A DNA stretch of 64,000 bases, from NCBI RefSeq assembly GCF_015209595.1, contig NZ_JADEYS010000001.1, positions 186,001 to 250,000 on the forward strand, written 5' to 3'. Shown one piece after another: positions 45,693 through 55,027 of this stretch. The notes under the pieces were generated by a model. The model made no database searches, was not told where the DNA came from, and worked only from the letters and a program-made list of their open reading frames with translations. Made by a program: the position numbers and the translations under genes. Numbering within the stretch: the first letter of the stretch is position 1; each line of letters begins with the position of its first letter. This DNA comes from Pontibacterium sinense. Its GTDB lineage: Bacteria; Pseudomonadota; Gammaproteobacteria; Pseudomonadales; Balneatricaceae.

Positions 45693-47900
45693 CTAGAAGG
45701 TATCAACGGGATCCACATCGATGGACCAGCGTACCTGGCGCGCTTCTTTTGTTTGCTCAAGATAGTGGGTCAGAGTATCCAGTAACTGGTGCAGGTGGCG
45801 GCGGTTGTTACCCTGAATTAGTAGTTGTGCTCGGTGCATCCCCGCCCGTTTTTCCATGGGGGATGGAAAAGGTCCCAGCCAACGTACGCCTTCTGGCATC
45901 AGAATATCCGTTTCCATCTGTTCTCTAATGGCGCGTAGAAACGCTTCGGCCCGGCCGCTGCCATTGGCTTCTGCACGGACTAACGCATAGTGAGTGAACG
46001 GTGGAAGCTGCGCGTTTTGACGCTGGATTAACTCTTGTTGAGCAAAGGCGTAATAACCCATCTGAACCAGGTGTTGCAGGGTAGGGTGATCCGCTTGGTT
46101 TGTCTGCATGACCACTGAACCCGGGTGGTCGGCGCGCCCCGCACGTCCCGCAACTTGCAGGATAAGCTGGGCGGTACGTTCCATACCTCGAAAATCAGCA
46201 CTGAACAGGCCGCTGTCAGCATTAAGAATGGCAACAAGGGTGACTTTCGGGAAATGGTGACCTTTGGCGAGCATCTGGGTGCCCACCAGAATACAGGGCT
46301 CGCCTGAGTGGATCTGAGCCATCATTTTCGCCATCGCATCTTTGCGTTGGGTGGTATCACGGTCAATACGTAGCACTGGTGTATCAGGAAACAGTTTCTG
46401 CAGTGTATCTTCGGTGCGTTCGGTTCCCGCTCCAACAGGCTTGAGTTGGTCGCTGCCACAATTCCCGCAACGGGCGGGTATGGGGGTTTGCTTGTCACAA
46501 TGGTGACAGTGCAGATGGGGTGGGGAGCGATGCAATGTCATGTTCGCATCACAGCGGTTGCAGTCTGCAATCCAGCCGCAATCGTGGCAGCTCAGGGTCG
46601 GGGAGAATCCGCGCCGATTGATAAAAACCAGTGCCTGTGTCCCTTTCTCGAGTGTCTGACCGATCTTTTTAATCAGCGGTGTGGATAAGCCCGATTGTAA
46701 GTGCGTATTGCGAGTGTCGAGTAACTCAAAGGAGGGCGCCTTGGCGTGGCCTGCTCGTTCAGTCACACGTACCCACTGATAGCGACCTTGTTGAGCATTG
46801 TGCAATGTCTCAAGTGAGGGGGTTGCACTGCCGAGCACCACAGGGATCTGCTCACGCTGTGCACGCAATACCGCAAGGTCCCGGGCAGAGTAGCGATAAC
46901 CGTCCTGCTGCTTAAAGGACGCATCATGCTCCTCATCGACGACAATAATGCCGGGCGCCCGCATGGGTGTAAAAATGGCGGATCGGGTACCGATGATAAT
47001 GCGGGCTTCGCCTTCCCGGGCATCCAGCCAGGCATCCAGACGTTGTCGATCGCTCATGTTGGAGTGGAGGGCCACTACCGGTACGTTAAAACGTTGTTTA
47101 AAGCGGGTCACAGTTTGTGGTGTGAGGCCGATTTCTGGCACTAGTACCAGTGCTTGCTTGCCTCGGCTGAGTTGCAGCTCTATTGCTTGTAGATAAATTT
47201 CGGTTTTGCCTGAACCGGTAACACCTTCCAGCAAAATGGGGGCGAAGCCATCACTACTGTTGATCTCTTCCAGCGCTGCGCTTTGTTGAGTATTGAGCGT
47301 CAACGGGGCTTCGTGTATCAGATTTTCGGTACGTTCCGAGTTGGCATGGTGCGGGTGATGAATAAAGCGCTCTGCCAGTGCTTTTTCTTCCAGCGGTTTG
47401 AGCAGTTCGGGCCGATAGCCTTCTGCCCGTATAGCATCGGTACTGATGCCCTGTGGATGCTTAATTAGCAACGCCAGCATCGCTTGCTGTTTCTTTGCCT
47501 GCTTGCCTGCATCTTCAGGCACAGCTCCGTCGCATGCACGCCATAAATGCTCGTGCGCATATTCACAGGCATTGCCCTTGCGCAGCATGACGGGCAGTGC
47601 TTGCGCCAGTGCATCGCCGATCGGATGTTGATAATAACTCGCGGCCCAGCGTGCCAGATCCAGCAGGTGGGCAGGTAACGGAGGGGTGTTGTCCAATACC
47701 TCCAGCGCCGCCTTTAGTTTATGGATAGGGAACTCAGAGTGATCGCTTACGTCCAATAGCATACCGATCAACTGGCGATTGCCAAAAGGCACGCGTATCC
47801 GGATGCCGGGTACTAATGTCTGTGGATCGATATCGGCGGGTGGCAGATAGTCGAATACCCGACGCATCGGGGTAGGCAGGGCGAGTCTGAGAACGACCAT
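45693..47900 (-). CDS. priA: Primosomal protein N' (replication restart helicase PriA)
   Basis: PriA recognises stalled forks and reloads the replisome. The 735-residue protein has an N-terminal DNA-binding domain (FDYLPPADID), Walker A GVTGSGKTE at 226-234, DEEH at 322-325 and GSATPS. The zinc-binding insert has Cys at 438, 441, 447, 450, 465, 468, 478 and 481, followed by helicase motifs V and VI (QVAGRAGR). All parts are present. It is divergent from rpmE. Confidence 0.97.
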   Translation of the reverse strand: MVVLRLALPTPMRRVFDYLPPADIDPQTLVPGIRIRVPFGNRQLIGMLLDVSDHSEFPIHKLKAALEVLDNTPPLPAHLLDLARWAASYYQHPIGDALAQALPVMLRKGNACEYAHEHLWRACDGAVPEDAGKQAKKQQAMLALLIKHPQGISTDAIRAEGYRPELLKPLEEKALAERFIHHPHHANSERTENLIHEAPLTLNTQQSAALEEINSSDGFAPILLEGVTGSGKTEIYLQAIELQLSRGKQALVLVPEIGLTPQTVTRFKQRFNVPVVALHSNMSDRQRLDAWLDAREGEARIIIGTRSAIFTPMRAPGIIVVDEEHDASFKQQDGYRYSARDLAVLRAQREQIPVVLGSATPSLETLHNAQQGRYQWVRVTERAGHAKAPSFELLDTRNTHLQSGLSTPLIKKIGQTLEKGTQALVFINRRGFSPTLSCHDCGWIADCNRCDANMTLHRSPPHLHCHHCDKQTPIPARCGNCGSDQLKPVGAGTERTEDTLQKLFPDTPVLRIDRDTTQRKDAMAKMMAQIHSGEPCILVGTQMLAKGHHFPKVTLVAILNADSGLFSADFRGMERTAQLILQVAGRAGRADHPGSVVMQTNQADHPTLQHLVQMGYYAFAQQELIQRQNAQLPPFTHYALVRAEANGSGRAEAFLRAIREQMETDILMPEGVRWLGPFPSPMEKRAGMHRAQLLIQGNNRRHLHQLLDTLTHYLEQTKEARQVRWSIDVDPVDTF

Positions 47901-47989
47901 CGGATCTGTTTAACCTGAGTGTGAAAGAAGCGCTTTAGTGGAGGGCTAAGTCTAGGGGCTTTTCTGTCAAGAATAAACGGCCTGGATGA

Positions 47990-48018
47990 TTGCGATGGTC
48001 AAGTAGTGTGCGTATAAT
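47990..48018 (+). promoter_or_regulatory. Sigma-70 promoter of rpmE
   Basis: TTGCGA (47990-47995) and TATAAT (48013-48018) are 17 bp apart, close to consensus. The predicted start lies about 100 bp before the rpmE ATG, leaving a long leader that contains complementary segments CTTGG (48076-48080) and CCAAG (48090-48094), flanked by GTGC (48068-48071) and GCAC (48100-48103). Confidence 0.75.
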
Positions 48019-48123
48019 CCGCGACCTATTCTCACGGCGTAGGCTTTTGCGTGCGCTAAAATAACCGGTGCGGTGCTTGGCAAAGTTGACCAAGTGGCGG
48101 CACGTCAATTGAGGTTTTTTACG

Positions 48124-48339
48124 ATGAAAGCTGGAATCCACCCAGAATACAAAGAAATGTCTGCAACCTGCTCTTGCGGTAACGTAGTGAAAACTCGTTC
48201 TACTCTGGGTCAGGACATGCACCTGGACGTATGCTCCGCTTGCCACCCGTTCTACACTGGTAAGCAGAAAGAAGCGACTACTGGTGGCCGTGTTGACCGC
48301 TTCAACAAGCGTTTCGGTGCTCGCTCTCTTAAGAAGTAA
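48124..48339 (+). CDS. rpmE: Ribosomal protein bL31, zinc-binding form
   Basis: The open frame begins upstream, but the ATG at 48124 gives the normal start [12 protein letters not shown] and a 71-residue protein. Cysteines at 16, 18, 37 and 40 (CSCG and CSACHPF) form the zinc site of the C+ type of bL31, so zinc-dependent replacement by a C- paralog encoded elsewhere is possible. It has a strong promoter and a leader of about 100 bases. The nuclease gene begins 3 bp after its stop, and the terminator of rpmE lies inside that gene. Confidence 0.97.
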   Translation: MKAGIHPEYKEMSATCSCGNVVKTRSTLGQDMHLDVCSACHPFYTGKQKEATTGGRVDRFNKRFGARSLKK

Positions 48340-48342
48340 TCA

Positions 48343-49143
48343 ATGCTTCGAGCAGCTTCAAGAAAAGCACTCCTCTGGAGTGCTTTTTTGTTTCTGGTCG
48401 TTACGCCGACATTTGCGGCGTGTCCCACACCGGATACTGTTCAAAAGATCCGTGTTGAAAAAGCCGTTGATGGCGATACTGTACGCTTGAGTTCGGGGCA
48501 GTCTGTCCGACTGATCGGTGTGAATACACCTGAAATGAATTATAAGCAGGGCAAGCCGGAAGCGGGTGCTCTGGCCGCAACACAGTTCGTTCGATCTCTC
48601 CTCTCTGACATTTCCTATATTCAACCCGGCATTCAATCCCGTGATCGGTATGGTCGTACGTTGGCACACCTGTTTTTGCATGATGGCCGTAGTCTGGAAG
48701 AAGTGTTGCTGAAGCGAGGGCTGGGCTATTACCTGGCGATTCCGCCGAACCTACAATTGCGAGATTGCTTGCGCGCAGCTGAACATGAGGCGCGAGAGCA
48801 CGGTCTTGGTGTGTGGCGTGATGGTCGATGGCCTCAAAAAGCGACGGATCTCAAACCCGGAACGACGGGCTTTGTGATTTTGCGCGGACAGATTACGAAA
48901 GTGAGTCGTTCAAATAAAGCGTGGTATCTGGAACTCGATAACCGTATCGCGCTTAAGCTTGATGCCGATGTACTAGTGCTATTTGACGATAGCGGGCGGG
49001 CGCATATTCGACCTAAGTCCAGACTGGAAGTCCGGGGTTGGTTAATTGATCGCAGTCGCCATTCCTCGGTGAAGAAAAACCGCTACAAGCCTTTGTTTAT
49101 CAATGTTTCCCATCCTGATCATCTGCAATTTTTGACCGACTAA
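48343..49143 (+). CDS. Secreted thermonuclease-like (SNase) protein
   Basis: A signal peptide (1-25, ending TFA-AC) is followed by a staphylococcal-nuclease domain at about 35-165. The catalytic set is present: Arg56 and Glu64 in VRLIGVNTPE, Arg105 in DRYGRTLAHL, and acidic metal ligands in VDGDTVRL. An OB-like C-terminal part (170-266) follows. It should be an exported, calcium-dependent nuclease. The ATG is 3 bp after the rpmE stop. A perfect intrinsic terminator spans codons 7-15, so transcription from rpmE should mostly stop before most of this gene is copied. A nuclease gene after rpmE also occurs in Pseudomonas. A start downstream of the hairpin would lose part of the signal peptide. 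Confidence 0.87.
   Translation: MLRAASRKALLWSAFLFLVVTPTFAACPTPDTVQKIRVEKAVDGDTVRLSSGQSVRLIGVNTPEMNYKQGKPEAGALAATQFVRSLLSDISYIQPGIQSRDRYGRTLAHLFLHDGRSLEEVLLKRGLGYYLAIPPNLQLRDCLRAAEHEAREHGLGVWRDGRWPQKATDLKPGTTGFVILRGQITKVSRSNKAWYLELDNRIALKLDADVLVLFDDSGRAHIRPKSRLEVRGWLIDRSRHSSVKKNRYKPLFINVSHPDHLQFLTD
48363..48389 (+). terminator. Terminator of rpmE embedded in the nuclease coding sequence
   Basis: AAAAGCACTCC (48363-48373) pairs perfectly with GGAGTGCTTTT (48377-48387) around TCT, and the T-run continues to 48389. It lies 24-50 bp after the rpmE stop and within the first 16 codons of the nuclease gene. Both its sequence and its position suit termination of rpmE. Confidence 0.9.
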
Positions 49144-49260
49144 TCAAAAGGTCCAATTGTATAAATTTTGACTGGCAGGATAGGCCCACTGGTTGTGGGG
49201 ATGTGGGCTTTTCTATATGATGCTGAGTTCGTCTTTTGTTAACTATTTGGAACAGCAGCC

Positions 49261-50526
49261 ATGTCTCAAGATATGAAACAAGCCGCACTCGATTACCACG
49301 AGTTCCCGCGTCCGGGTAAGATCAGCGTAGAGTTGAGCACCTCCGCTGAATCTGCGCAAGACTTGGCATTGGCATACAGCCCTGGTGTGGCTGAGCCGGT
49401 GCGTGAAATCGCGAAGGATCCTGAATTAGCGTACCGTTACACTGCGAAGGGTAACCTGGTAGCGGTAATTACCAACGGTTCCGCGATCCTGGGTCTGGGC
49501 GACCTGGGTCCTCTGGCATCTAAGCCAGTTATGGAAGGTAAATCCTTGCTGTTCAAGAAGTTTGCCGGTCTGGATTCCATCGATATTGAAGTTGACGCTG
49601 AAAGCCCACAGGCTTTCATTGATACGGTTGCCCGTATCGCTGAAACTTTTGGTGGTATCAACCTGGAAGACATCAAAGCACCTGAGTGTTTTGAAATCGA
49701 GCGCGTTCTGATCGAGCGCTGCAACATCCCTGTATTCCATGATGATCAGCACGGTACGGCTATCGTAACGGCTGCTGGCATGATCAATGCTCTGGAAATT
49801 GCAGGTAAAGAACTGTCTGAAGCAAGCATTGTTTGCCTGGGCGCTGGTGCTGCGGCTAACGCATGCATGAAGCTGCTGGTGAACATGGGTGCGAAAGTAG
49901 AAAACATCTACATGCTTGACCGTAAGGGTGTGATCCACTCTGGTCGTGAAGAGCTGACGCCTGAGAAAGCGGCGTTCGCAACCGAAACTGATAAGCGTAC
50001 TCTGGATGACGCGATTGACGGTGCTGATGTATTCGTTGGTCTGTCTGGTCCTGATCTGCTGTCTGCTGAGCAGCTGGCTAAAATGGCTCCAACTCCGGTT
50101 GTTTTCGCATGTGCGAACCCGGATCCAGAGATTCGTCCAGAGCTGGCTCACGCGACTCGTGATGACGTTATCATGGCAACTGGCCGTTCTGACTTCCCTA
50201 ACCAGGTTAACAATGTACTGGGCTTCCCATTCATCTTCCGTGGTGCGATGGACGTTCGCGCGTCTGCAATCAACGAAGAGATGAAAGCGGCAGCGGTACG
50301 CGCTATTGCTGATCTGGCGAAAGAGCCTGTGCCTCAGGAAGTATTGGATGCGTACAAACTGGACTCTCTGGAGTTTGGTTCTTCGTACATCATTCCTAAG
50401 CCAACTGATACTCGCTTGTTGGGTGCTGTATCTGGTGCGGTTGCTCAGGCGGCAATCGATAGCGGTGTAGCGCGTCTGCCTCTGCCAGACCACTACCCAC
50501 TGACGACTGCAGCTGACCTGAAGTAA
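49261..50526 (+). CDS. NADP-type malic enzyme, short form
   Basis: This enzyme decarboxylates malate to pyruvate. The 421-residue protein carries the malic N-terminal domain (ALAYSPGVAEPVREI, YTAKGNLVAVITNG, GLGDLGPLASKPVMEGKSLLF) and the NAD-binding domain (FHDDQHGTAIV, LGAGAAANACMKLL). It lacks the phosphotransacetylase-like C-terminal domain of the long MaeB form. Cofactor preference cannot be fixed from sequence. It is preceded by 117 bp and has a strong terminator, so it is probably a single unit. Its place between the nuclease and mrcA genes matches Pseudomonas. Confidence 0.93.
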   Translation: MSQDMKQAALDYHEFPRPGKISVELSTSAESAQDLALAYSPGVAEPVREIAKDPELAYRYTAKGNLVAVITNGSAILGLGDLGPLASKPVMEGKSLLFKKFAGLDSIDIEVDAESPQAFIDTVARIAETFGGINLEDIKAPECFEIERVLIERCNIPVFHDDQHGTAIVTAAGMINALEIAGKELSEASIVCLGAGAAANACMKLLVNMGAKVENIYMLDRKGVIHSGREELTPEKAAFATETDKRTLDDAIDGADVFVGLSGPDLLSAEQLAKMAPTPVVFACANPDPEIRPELAHATRDDVIMATGRSDFPNQVNNVLGFPFIFRGAMDVRASAINEEMKAAAVRAIADLAKEPVPQEVLDAYKLDSLEFGSSYIIPKPTDTRLLGAVSGAVAQAAIDSGVARLPLPDHYPLTTAADLK

Positions 50527-50545
50527 TCAGGACAGATATGCTTTG

Positions 50546-50573
50546 AAAAGCCCGGCTTCGGCCGGGCTTTTTT
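50546..50573 (+). terminator. Terminator of malic enzyme gene
   Basis: AAAAGCCCGGC (50546-50556) and GCCGGGCTTTT (50561-50571) form an 11-bp stem around a TTCG tetraloop, with a T-run after it. Confidence 0.95.
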
Positions 50574-50618
50574 GTGCCTGTTGTTTTGCGTAATTCGCTT
50601 CTGTCTGTCTTCGGGCAC

Positions 50619-50644
50619 AAAAAAGCCAGCACTCAGGCTGGCTT
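50619..50644 (-). terminator. Terminator of mrcA
   Basis: AAGCCAGC (50623-50630) and GCTGGCTT (50637-50644) form an 8-bp stem. On the minus strand it is followed by T6. It faces the malic enzyme terminator across about 45 bp. Confidence 0.88.
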
Positions 50645-50664
50645 ATGTTTGTTCACGTTCTGGG

Positions 50665-53124
50665 TCAGAAGATATCTTCTGTCTCGCTGCCGCCCTGTTG
50701 CTTGTCTGATTGAGCAGCCATCTCTGTTGGTGCATCATCTTCGCGGAAATACTCGAACAAAGCGTTGCTCTGCCCGGGAGTGGCAAGAAGTCCTGTCTTG
50801 GGGTCTATCTTGACGCTTACGATGCCTTCAGGGGGAACCGGCGCGCTCTCCGGTTGATCCTTCAGCGCAATGCGCATGTAGTCGATCCAGATTGGTAGCG
50901 CGGCAGTGCCACCAAACTCTCGGCGTCCCAGTGTTGCTGGTTGATCAAATCCGACCCAAACCGTCGTGGTCAGGTTGCGGTTGAAGCCAGAGAACCAAGC
51001 GTCTTTCTGATCATTTGTGGTACCTGTTTTCCCCGCCAAGTCGTTGCGTTTCAACACCAAAGCGCGTCGCGCCGTACCTCGTTTGATGACATCTTGCATC
51101 ATGTTGTAGATCAGGTAGGAGGATTGTTTATCCACCTTACGTTCAGCCAATGGGAGCGAGGTGATTTGTTGGCCAGGCAATGTGACCACGGGAGGTTGTT
51201 CGGGATCGATGAACTGGCAGTCTTCACACACTGTGACCGGTTTCGCTTGGTAAATCAGATTGCCTTCGCTGTCTTCAATGCGTTCGATGAAGTGTGGAGA
51301 AACACGGTACCCGCCGTTTGCCAGTATTGCGTAACCCTGCACCACTTGCAGTGGGGTCATATCCGCACTGCCGAGAGATAGCGACAGATTATGTGGCAAC
51401 TTGTCTTTGTCAAAACCAAAGTTTTCCAAATAGCTCAGTGTGTTTCTGATGCCAACCTGGCGCAGTATTCGGATAGACACGAGATTGCGGGATTTAAACA
51501 GTGCTTCACGCAGTCGGGTTGGACCGTAGAATTTCTTGCTGTAGTTTTCTGGACGCCAGTTGGATTCCAGTTGATCGTCATGGAATACCACGGGCGCATC
51601 ATTGATCAGTGTTGCTGGCGTATAGCCGTTAGCCAGTGCAGCCGTGTAGATAAATGGCTTAATGTTGGAACCAGGCTGGCGGATCGCCTGAGTCACACGG
51701 TTGAACTTGTTGTGGTGGAAATTGAAACCACCTACCAGCGATACGATCGCGCCATCTTTAGGGTTGATGGAAATCAGGCCGCCCTGAACTGACGGCACTT
51801 GGGTTAAGTGCCATACCTGCTGAGGTGCTTCTGTTGCGGTATCTTTTGCTTTCTTTTTTGTTTTCTTCGCTTCCGCTGTGCGCAACTGAATACGGACCAG
51901 ATCACCCAGTTTGAATGCATCGGCTGCTTTTTTCAGCTTGGCGCCCTGGCGGTTCGCTGATTTGTATTCGCGAGCCCAGCTAAGTTGCTCCCAGTTGATG
52001 GTGACGCGGTCTCCGGTCTTGCGTAGGACTTCGATATTTTTGTCTTGCAGGCTCACGACAACAGCTGGTTCTATATCGCTGACATTGCCAATCTTGTTCA
52101 ATGTCTTAAGCAGGTTCTCTTCATCCTGTCGCTCAGCTTCGGAGAAGCTTTTTTCCGGTCCGCGGTAGCCGTGGCGCTCGGTGTAGGCCAGTAAGCCTTG
52201 TTGCAACGCGTGGTTTGCAGTGGTCTGAAGATCGCTTTTGACCGTTGTATAAACCCGGTAACCGTCGGTATAGAGTGATTCGCCGTACTCAGAAAAGAGT
52301 TTGCTGCGGACCATCTCGGCAATGTACTGCGCATCTACTTCAATGTCCGCTCCGTGGCGGTATGCGCTGAGCTCTTCTGTGCGGGCATCTTCATACTGCT
52401 GATCATCAATGAAGCTCAGCGTATGCATGCGTTTAAGAATCCAGTTGCGTCGTTCTAGTGCGCGTTTAGGGTTGGAGATTGGGTTGTTGGCTGAAGGCGC
52501 TTTAGGCAGACCGGCAATCATTGCGAGCTGTGCTATAGACAGCTCGCTGAGATCCTGACCGTAGTACACGTTTGCAGCAGCCTGAATACCGTAGGCCCGA
52601 TGACCCAGAAAGATCTTGTTCACATAGAGTGCAAAAATCTCTTCTTTACTCAGCTCTTGTTCAATACGCAGGGACAGGAGTATCTCGCGAAACTTACGAT
52701 CAAAGGTACGTTCGCGTGTCAGAAAGAAATTTTTCGCGAGCTGCATGGTGATGGTGGAGCCACCACTTTTGATTTTACCCGATGAAGCAAGCTGGTACGC
52801 AGCTCGGGCTAGCCCTTTGATATCGATGCCGTTGTGTTCGAAAAAACGGCTGTCTTCGGCGGCAAGCAGTGCATGAACGAAGTTGGTTGGGATCTGTTCG
52901 TAGCTGACGGGCGTGCGTTTGTTCTCACCGTATTCTGCAATCAGCTTTTCGTCTTTGCTGTAGATGCGTAACGGTGTCTGGAATTTGATGTCTCGCAGGG
53001 TGCCAACTTCGGGCAGATCCTTGGAAAAATGCTGATAAGCGACAAAGCCGCCAGCAGCGCCAAGCAGCGCAGCGACGACGCCGAATGCAAACAGGTACTT
53101 AAACAGTTTTTTTATGGCGCGCAT
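50665..53124 (-). CDS. mrcA: Penicillin-binding protein 1A
   Basis: This bifunctional peptidoglycan synthase of 819 residues is anchored by a membrane helix (about 8-28). The glycosyltransferase domain has the catalytic Glu in EDSRFFEHNGID near 91 and later KSGGSTITMQLAKN. An OB-like insert of about 110 residues follows, then the transpeptidase with the SNIKPF nucleophile motif near 486, the SRNL motif and KTGTTNDQKDAWF near 699. It is divergent from pilM, as ponA is from pilM in Pseudomonas. Confidence 0.97.
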   Translation of the reverse strand: MRAIKKLFKYLFAFGVVAALLGAAGGFVAYQHFSKDLPEVGTLRDIKFQTPLRIYSKDEKLIAEYGENKRTPVSYEQIPTNFVHALLAAEDSRFFEHNGIDIKGLARAAYQLASSGKIKSGGSTITMQLAKNFFLTRERTFDRKFREILLSLRIEQELSKEEIFALYVNKIFLGHRAYGIQAAANVYYGQDLSELSIAQLAMIAGLPKAPSANNPISNPKRALERRNWILKRMHTLSFIDDQQYEDARTEELSAYRHGADIEVDAQYIAEMVRSKLFSEYGESLYTDGYRVYTTVKSDLQTTANHALQQGLLAYTERHGYRGPEKSFSEAERQDEENLLKTLNKIGNVSDIEPAVVVSLQDKNIEVLRKTGDRVTINWEQLSWAREYKSANRQGAKLKKAADAFKLGDLVRIQLRTAEAKKTKKKAKDTATEAPQQVWHLTQVPSVQGGLISINPKDGAIVSLVGGFNFHHNKFNRVTQAIRQPGSNIKPFIYTAALANGYTPATLINDAPVVFHDDQLESNWRPENYSKKFYGPTRLREALFKSRNLVSIRILRQVGIRNTLSYLENFGFDKDKLPHNLSLSLGSADMTPLQVVQGYAILANGGYRVSPHFIERIEDSEGNLIYQAKPVTVCEDCQFIDPEQPPVVTLPGQQITSLPLAERKVDKQSSYLIYNMMQDVIKRGTARRALVLKRNDLAGKTGTTNDQKDAWFSGFNRNLTTTVWVGFDQPATLGRREFGGTAALPIWIDYMRIALKDQPESAPVPPEGIVSVKIDPKTGLLATPGQSNALFEYFREDDAPTEMAAQSDKQQGGSETEDIF

Positions 53125-53412
53125 GCTACTGTATTTTCAAGAAATTATATTATATGCCGCTTATTATACTGCTACTGGTGCATCACTCTACCGACAATTT
53201 GATTTATTTCAGTCAAATTGATTTTAAACTCATTTAACATGTAGGGTTCGCTGACCTTTTGCGTTACAGCAGGTATGCTAAGTATTCATACGAACGTTTG
53301 GCGCCAGTAGCGGCTTAGTCCTGAAATATGGACTACAGTTAGCGACGAATATCAGTGGTCTGATGGCGATAGTGCCGTTCAGGTGAATTTGGCAAGGATA
53401 AGGATTGACCTA
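53125..53412. promoter_or_regulatory. Divergent mrcA / pilM control region
   Basis: This 288-bp gap separates the two transcription units. On the minus strand TATAAT (53163-53168) may be the mrcA -10, but no good -35 is at the right spacing. A hairpin TAGTCC (53316-53321) / GGACTA (53330-53335) lies in the probable pilM leader. AAGGA at 53400-53404 is the ribosome site of pilM. No coding sequence is seen. Confidence 0.4.
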
Positions 53413-54471
53413 GTGTTTGCTCTTTTTGGAAAAAAAGATGCTGGTCTGGTCGGGGTGGATATTGGTTCCTCCTTCGTCAAACTGGTTGCTCTTACTGATC
53501 ATTCCGGCCAGTTTACGCTGGATGGTTATGCTGTGGTTCCTGTACCGCCTGCGGCTGTCATCGATGGCAATGTGCAAGATGTGGCGCAAGTTTCGGAAGC
53601 CGTCGAACGTGCGGCTAAAGTTGCCGGGACGAACCTGAAAAAGGTTGTTGTTGCTGTGCCCTCTTCCGCCGTTATCAGTAAATCCCTCACCATAAACGAC
53701 TCTTTCACTGAAATTGAACTGGAAGAACAAGTCAAACTAGAAGCTGATCAATTTATCCCCTATCCGCTCGATGAGGTCGCTATAGACTTTGAGGTTAAGG
53801 GCGTATCTGAGCATAACGCTGACTTTAATGACATTCTGGTTGTTGCCTGCCGTCGCAGTGACGTAGAAATGCGTGAAGATGCAATCAACGGTGCGGGTCT
53901 TAAATGTGACGTGGTGGATGTTGATACCTATGCAGTCGAACGTGCATTTGCCCAGCTGGAAAATAATACCGATAGCGATGAACTGGTGGGGATCGTCGAT
54001 GTGGGTGCGGCAACACTGACATTGAATGTTTTTCGCAATGGGCAGATTGTATACAACCGAGAGCAGGCGTTTGGTGGAAACGAGCTGACCAACAGTATCC
54101 ATCAACATTACGGTATACCGCTGGGTGAAGTTGAACAGAAGCTTCGACAGGGTGAGCTAAATACTGAAATTCAGCAGTTATTTGTACTGCCATTTCGAGG
54201 CAATGTGGCACAACAGGTATCCCGAGCGTTGCAGTTCTTTTATTCGTCGGGCGTGCATAGTGAACTCAGCCGTCTCTATGTGATGGGTGGAACGGCGGCA
54301 ATTGATGGTATTGCAGAACAGATCGAACAAGAGATCGGTGTAGCAACACTGACAGCGAATCCTTTTCAACAGATGAAAGTCAGCAGCAAAATCAGCAGTG
54401 AAAAATTGGCGGCGGACGCCTCTTCACTGGTGAAAGCATGCGGGTTGGCTATGCGTCCGGTTGGGGAATAA
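53413..54471 (+). CDS. pilM: Type IV pilus assembly ATPase-fold protein PilM
   Basis: PilM is an actin-like cytoplasmic protein that binds the N-terminal tail of PilN. The start is taken as GTG 53413, preceded by AAGGA at 8 bases; it gives MFALFGKKDAGLVGVDIGSS, the usual beginning. A longer frame from GTG 53383 adds ten residues without family likeness. The phosphate-1 loop VGVDIGSSFVKLVAL, GIVDVGAATLTLNVF and YVMGGTAAIDGIAEQI show the fold. It opens pilMNOPQ. Confidence 0.93.
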   Translation: MFALFGKKDAGLVGVDIGSSFVKLVALTDHSGQFTLDGYAVVPVPPAAVIDGNVQDVAQVSEAVERAAKVAGTNLKKVVVAVPSSAVISKSLTINDSFTEIELEEQVKLEADQFIPYPLDEVAIDFEVKGVSEHNADFNDILVVACRRSDVEMREDAINGAGLKCDVVDVDTYAVERAFAQLENNTDSDELVGIVDVGAATLTLNVFRNGQIVYNREQAFGGNELTNSIHQHYGIPLGEVEQKLRQGELNTEIQQLFVLPFRGNVAQQVSRALQFFYSSGVHSELSRLYVMGGTAAIDGIAEQIEQEIGVATLTANPFQQMKVSSKISSEKLAADASSLVKACGLAMRPVGE

Positions 54472-54478
54472 ATCTTTT

Positions 54479-55027
54479 ATGGCATTGATTAACCTCAGAC
54501 CTTGGCGCGAAGAGCAGAAAGCTGCGCGGCAGAAGCAGTTTGTGACTAATGTGGCCGGTGCGGCGATCTTTGCAGCGGTTGTTGTGCTGGGGATCGGTTA
54601 CTACTTCGATGTACAGACCGAACGGCAGCAAAAGCGTAACCAGTATCTGAAGGTCGAAACGGCTAAGCTTGATCGTTTGCGTAAGGATATTAACGATCTT
54701 AAAGAGAAGCGGGGGCGATTGTTGGATCGCCTGCAGGCTATTCATGAGTTACAAGGAAATCGGCCGGTTATTGTGCGCAACTTCGACGAATTAGTCCGGG
54801 TGTTGCCGGATGGTATTCACTATACGTCTCTGACTCGTCGAGAGTCGGTTGTTAGCGTAACAGGACTGGCGAAAGATAATCTGGAAGTCTCTACGTTGAT
54901 GCGAAATCTGGATCAGTCGCACTGGTTTGGTGAGCCAAATCTGAGTCAGGTTGATAGCAAACAGGGGCTTAAGAATTTCAGGTTGACGGTGAAGCTGGAG
55001 AAACCGCAGGCGGAGGCTGAAGAATGA
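54479..55027 (+). CDS. pilN: Type IV pilus inner-membrane alignment protein PilN
   Basis: The ATG at 54479 gives MALINLRPWREEQKAARQKQ, the conserved INLRPWR tail that docks into PilM. One helix (about 25-45) and a periplasmic coiled coil with a ferredoxin-like domain (182 residues in all) follow. The longer frame from 54461 is not needed. PilN pairs with PilO to link the secretin to the motor. Its stop overlaps the pilO start by 4 bp. Confidence 0.94.
   Translation: MALINLRPWREEQKAARQKQFVTNVAGAAIFAAVVVLGIGYYFDVQTERQQKRNQYLKVETAKLDRLRKDINDLKEKRGRLLDRLQAIHELQGNRPVIVRNFDELVRVLPDGIHYTSLTRRESVVSVTGLAKDNLEVSTLMRNLDQSHWFGEPNLSQVDSKQGLKNFRLTVKLEKPQAEAEE

Noticed and set aside
48604-48620. CTGACATTTCCT match to the TGTCAG box inside the nuclease gene
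   Set aside because: Only one unit is present, within coding sequence and away from any promoter; a chance match.
49426-50493. Minus-strand open frame (355 codons) opposite the malic enzyme gene
   Set aside because: A shadow of codon bias in the true gene, with no recognisable family.
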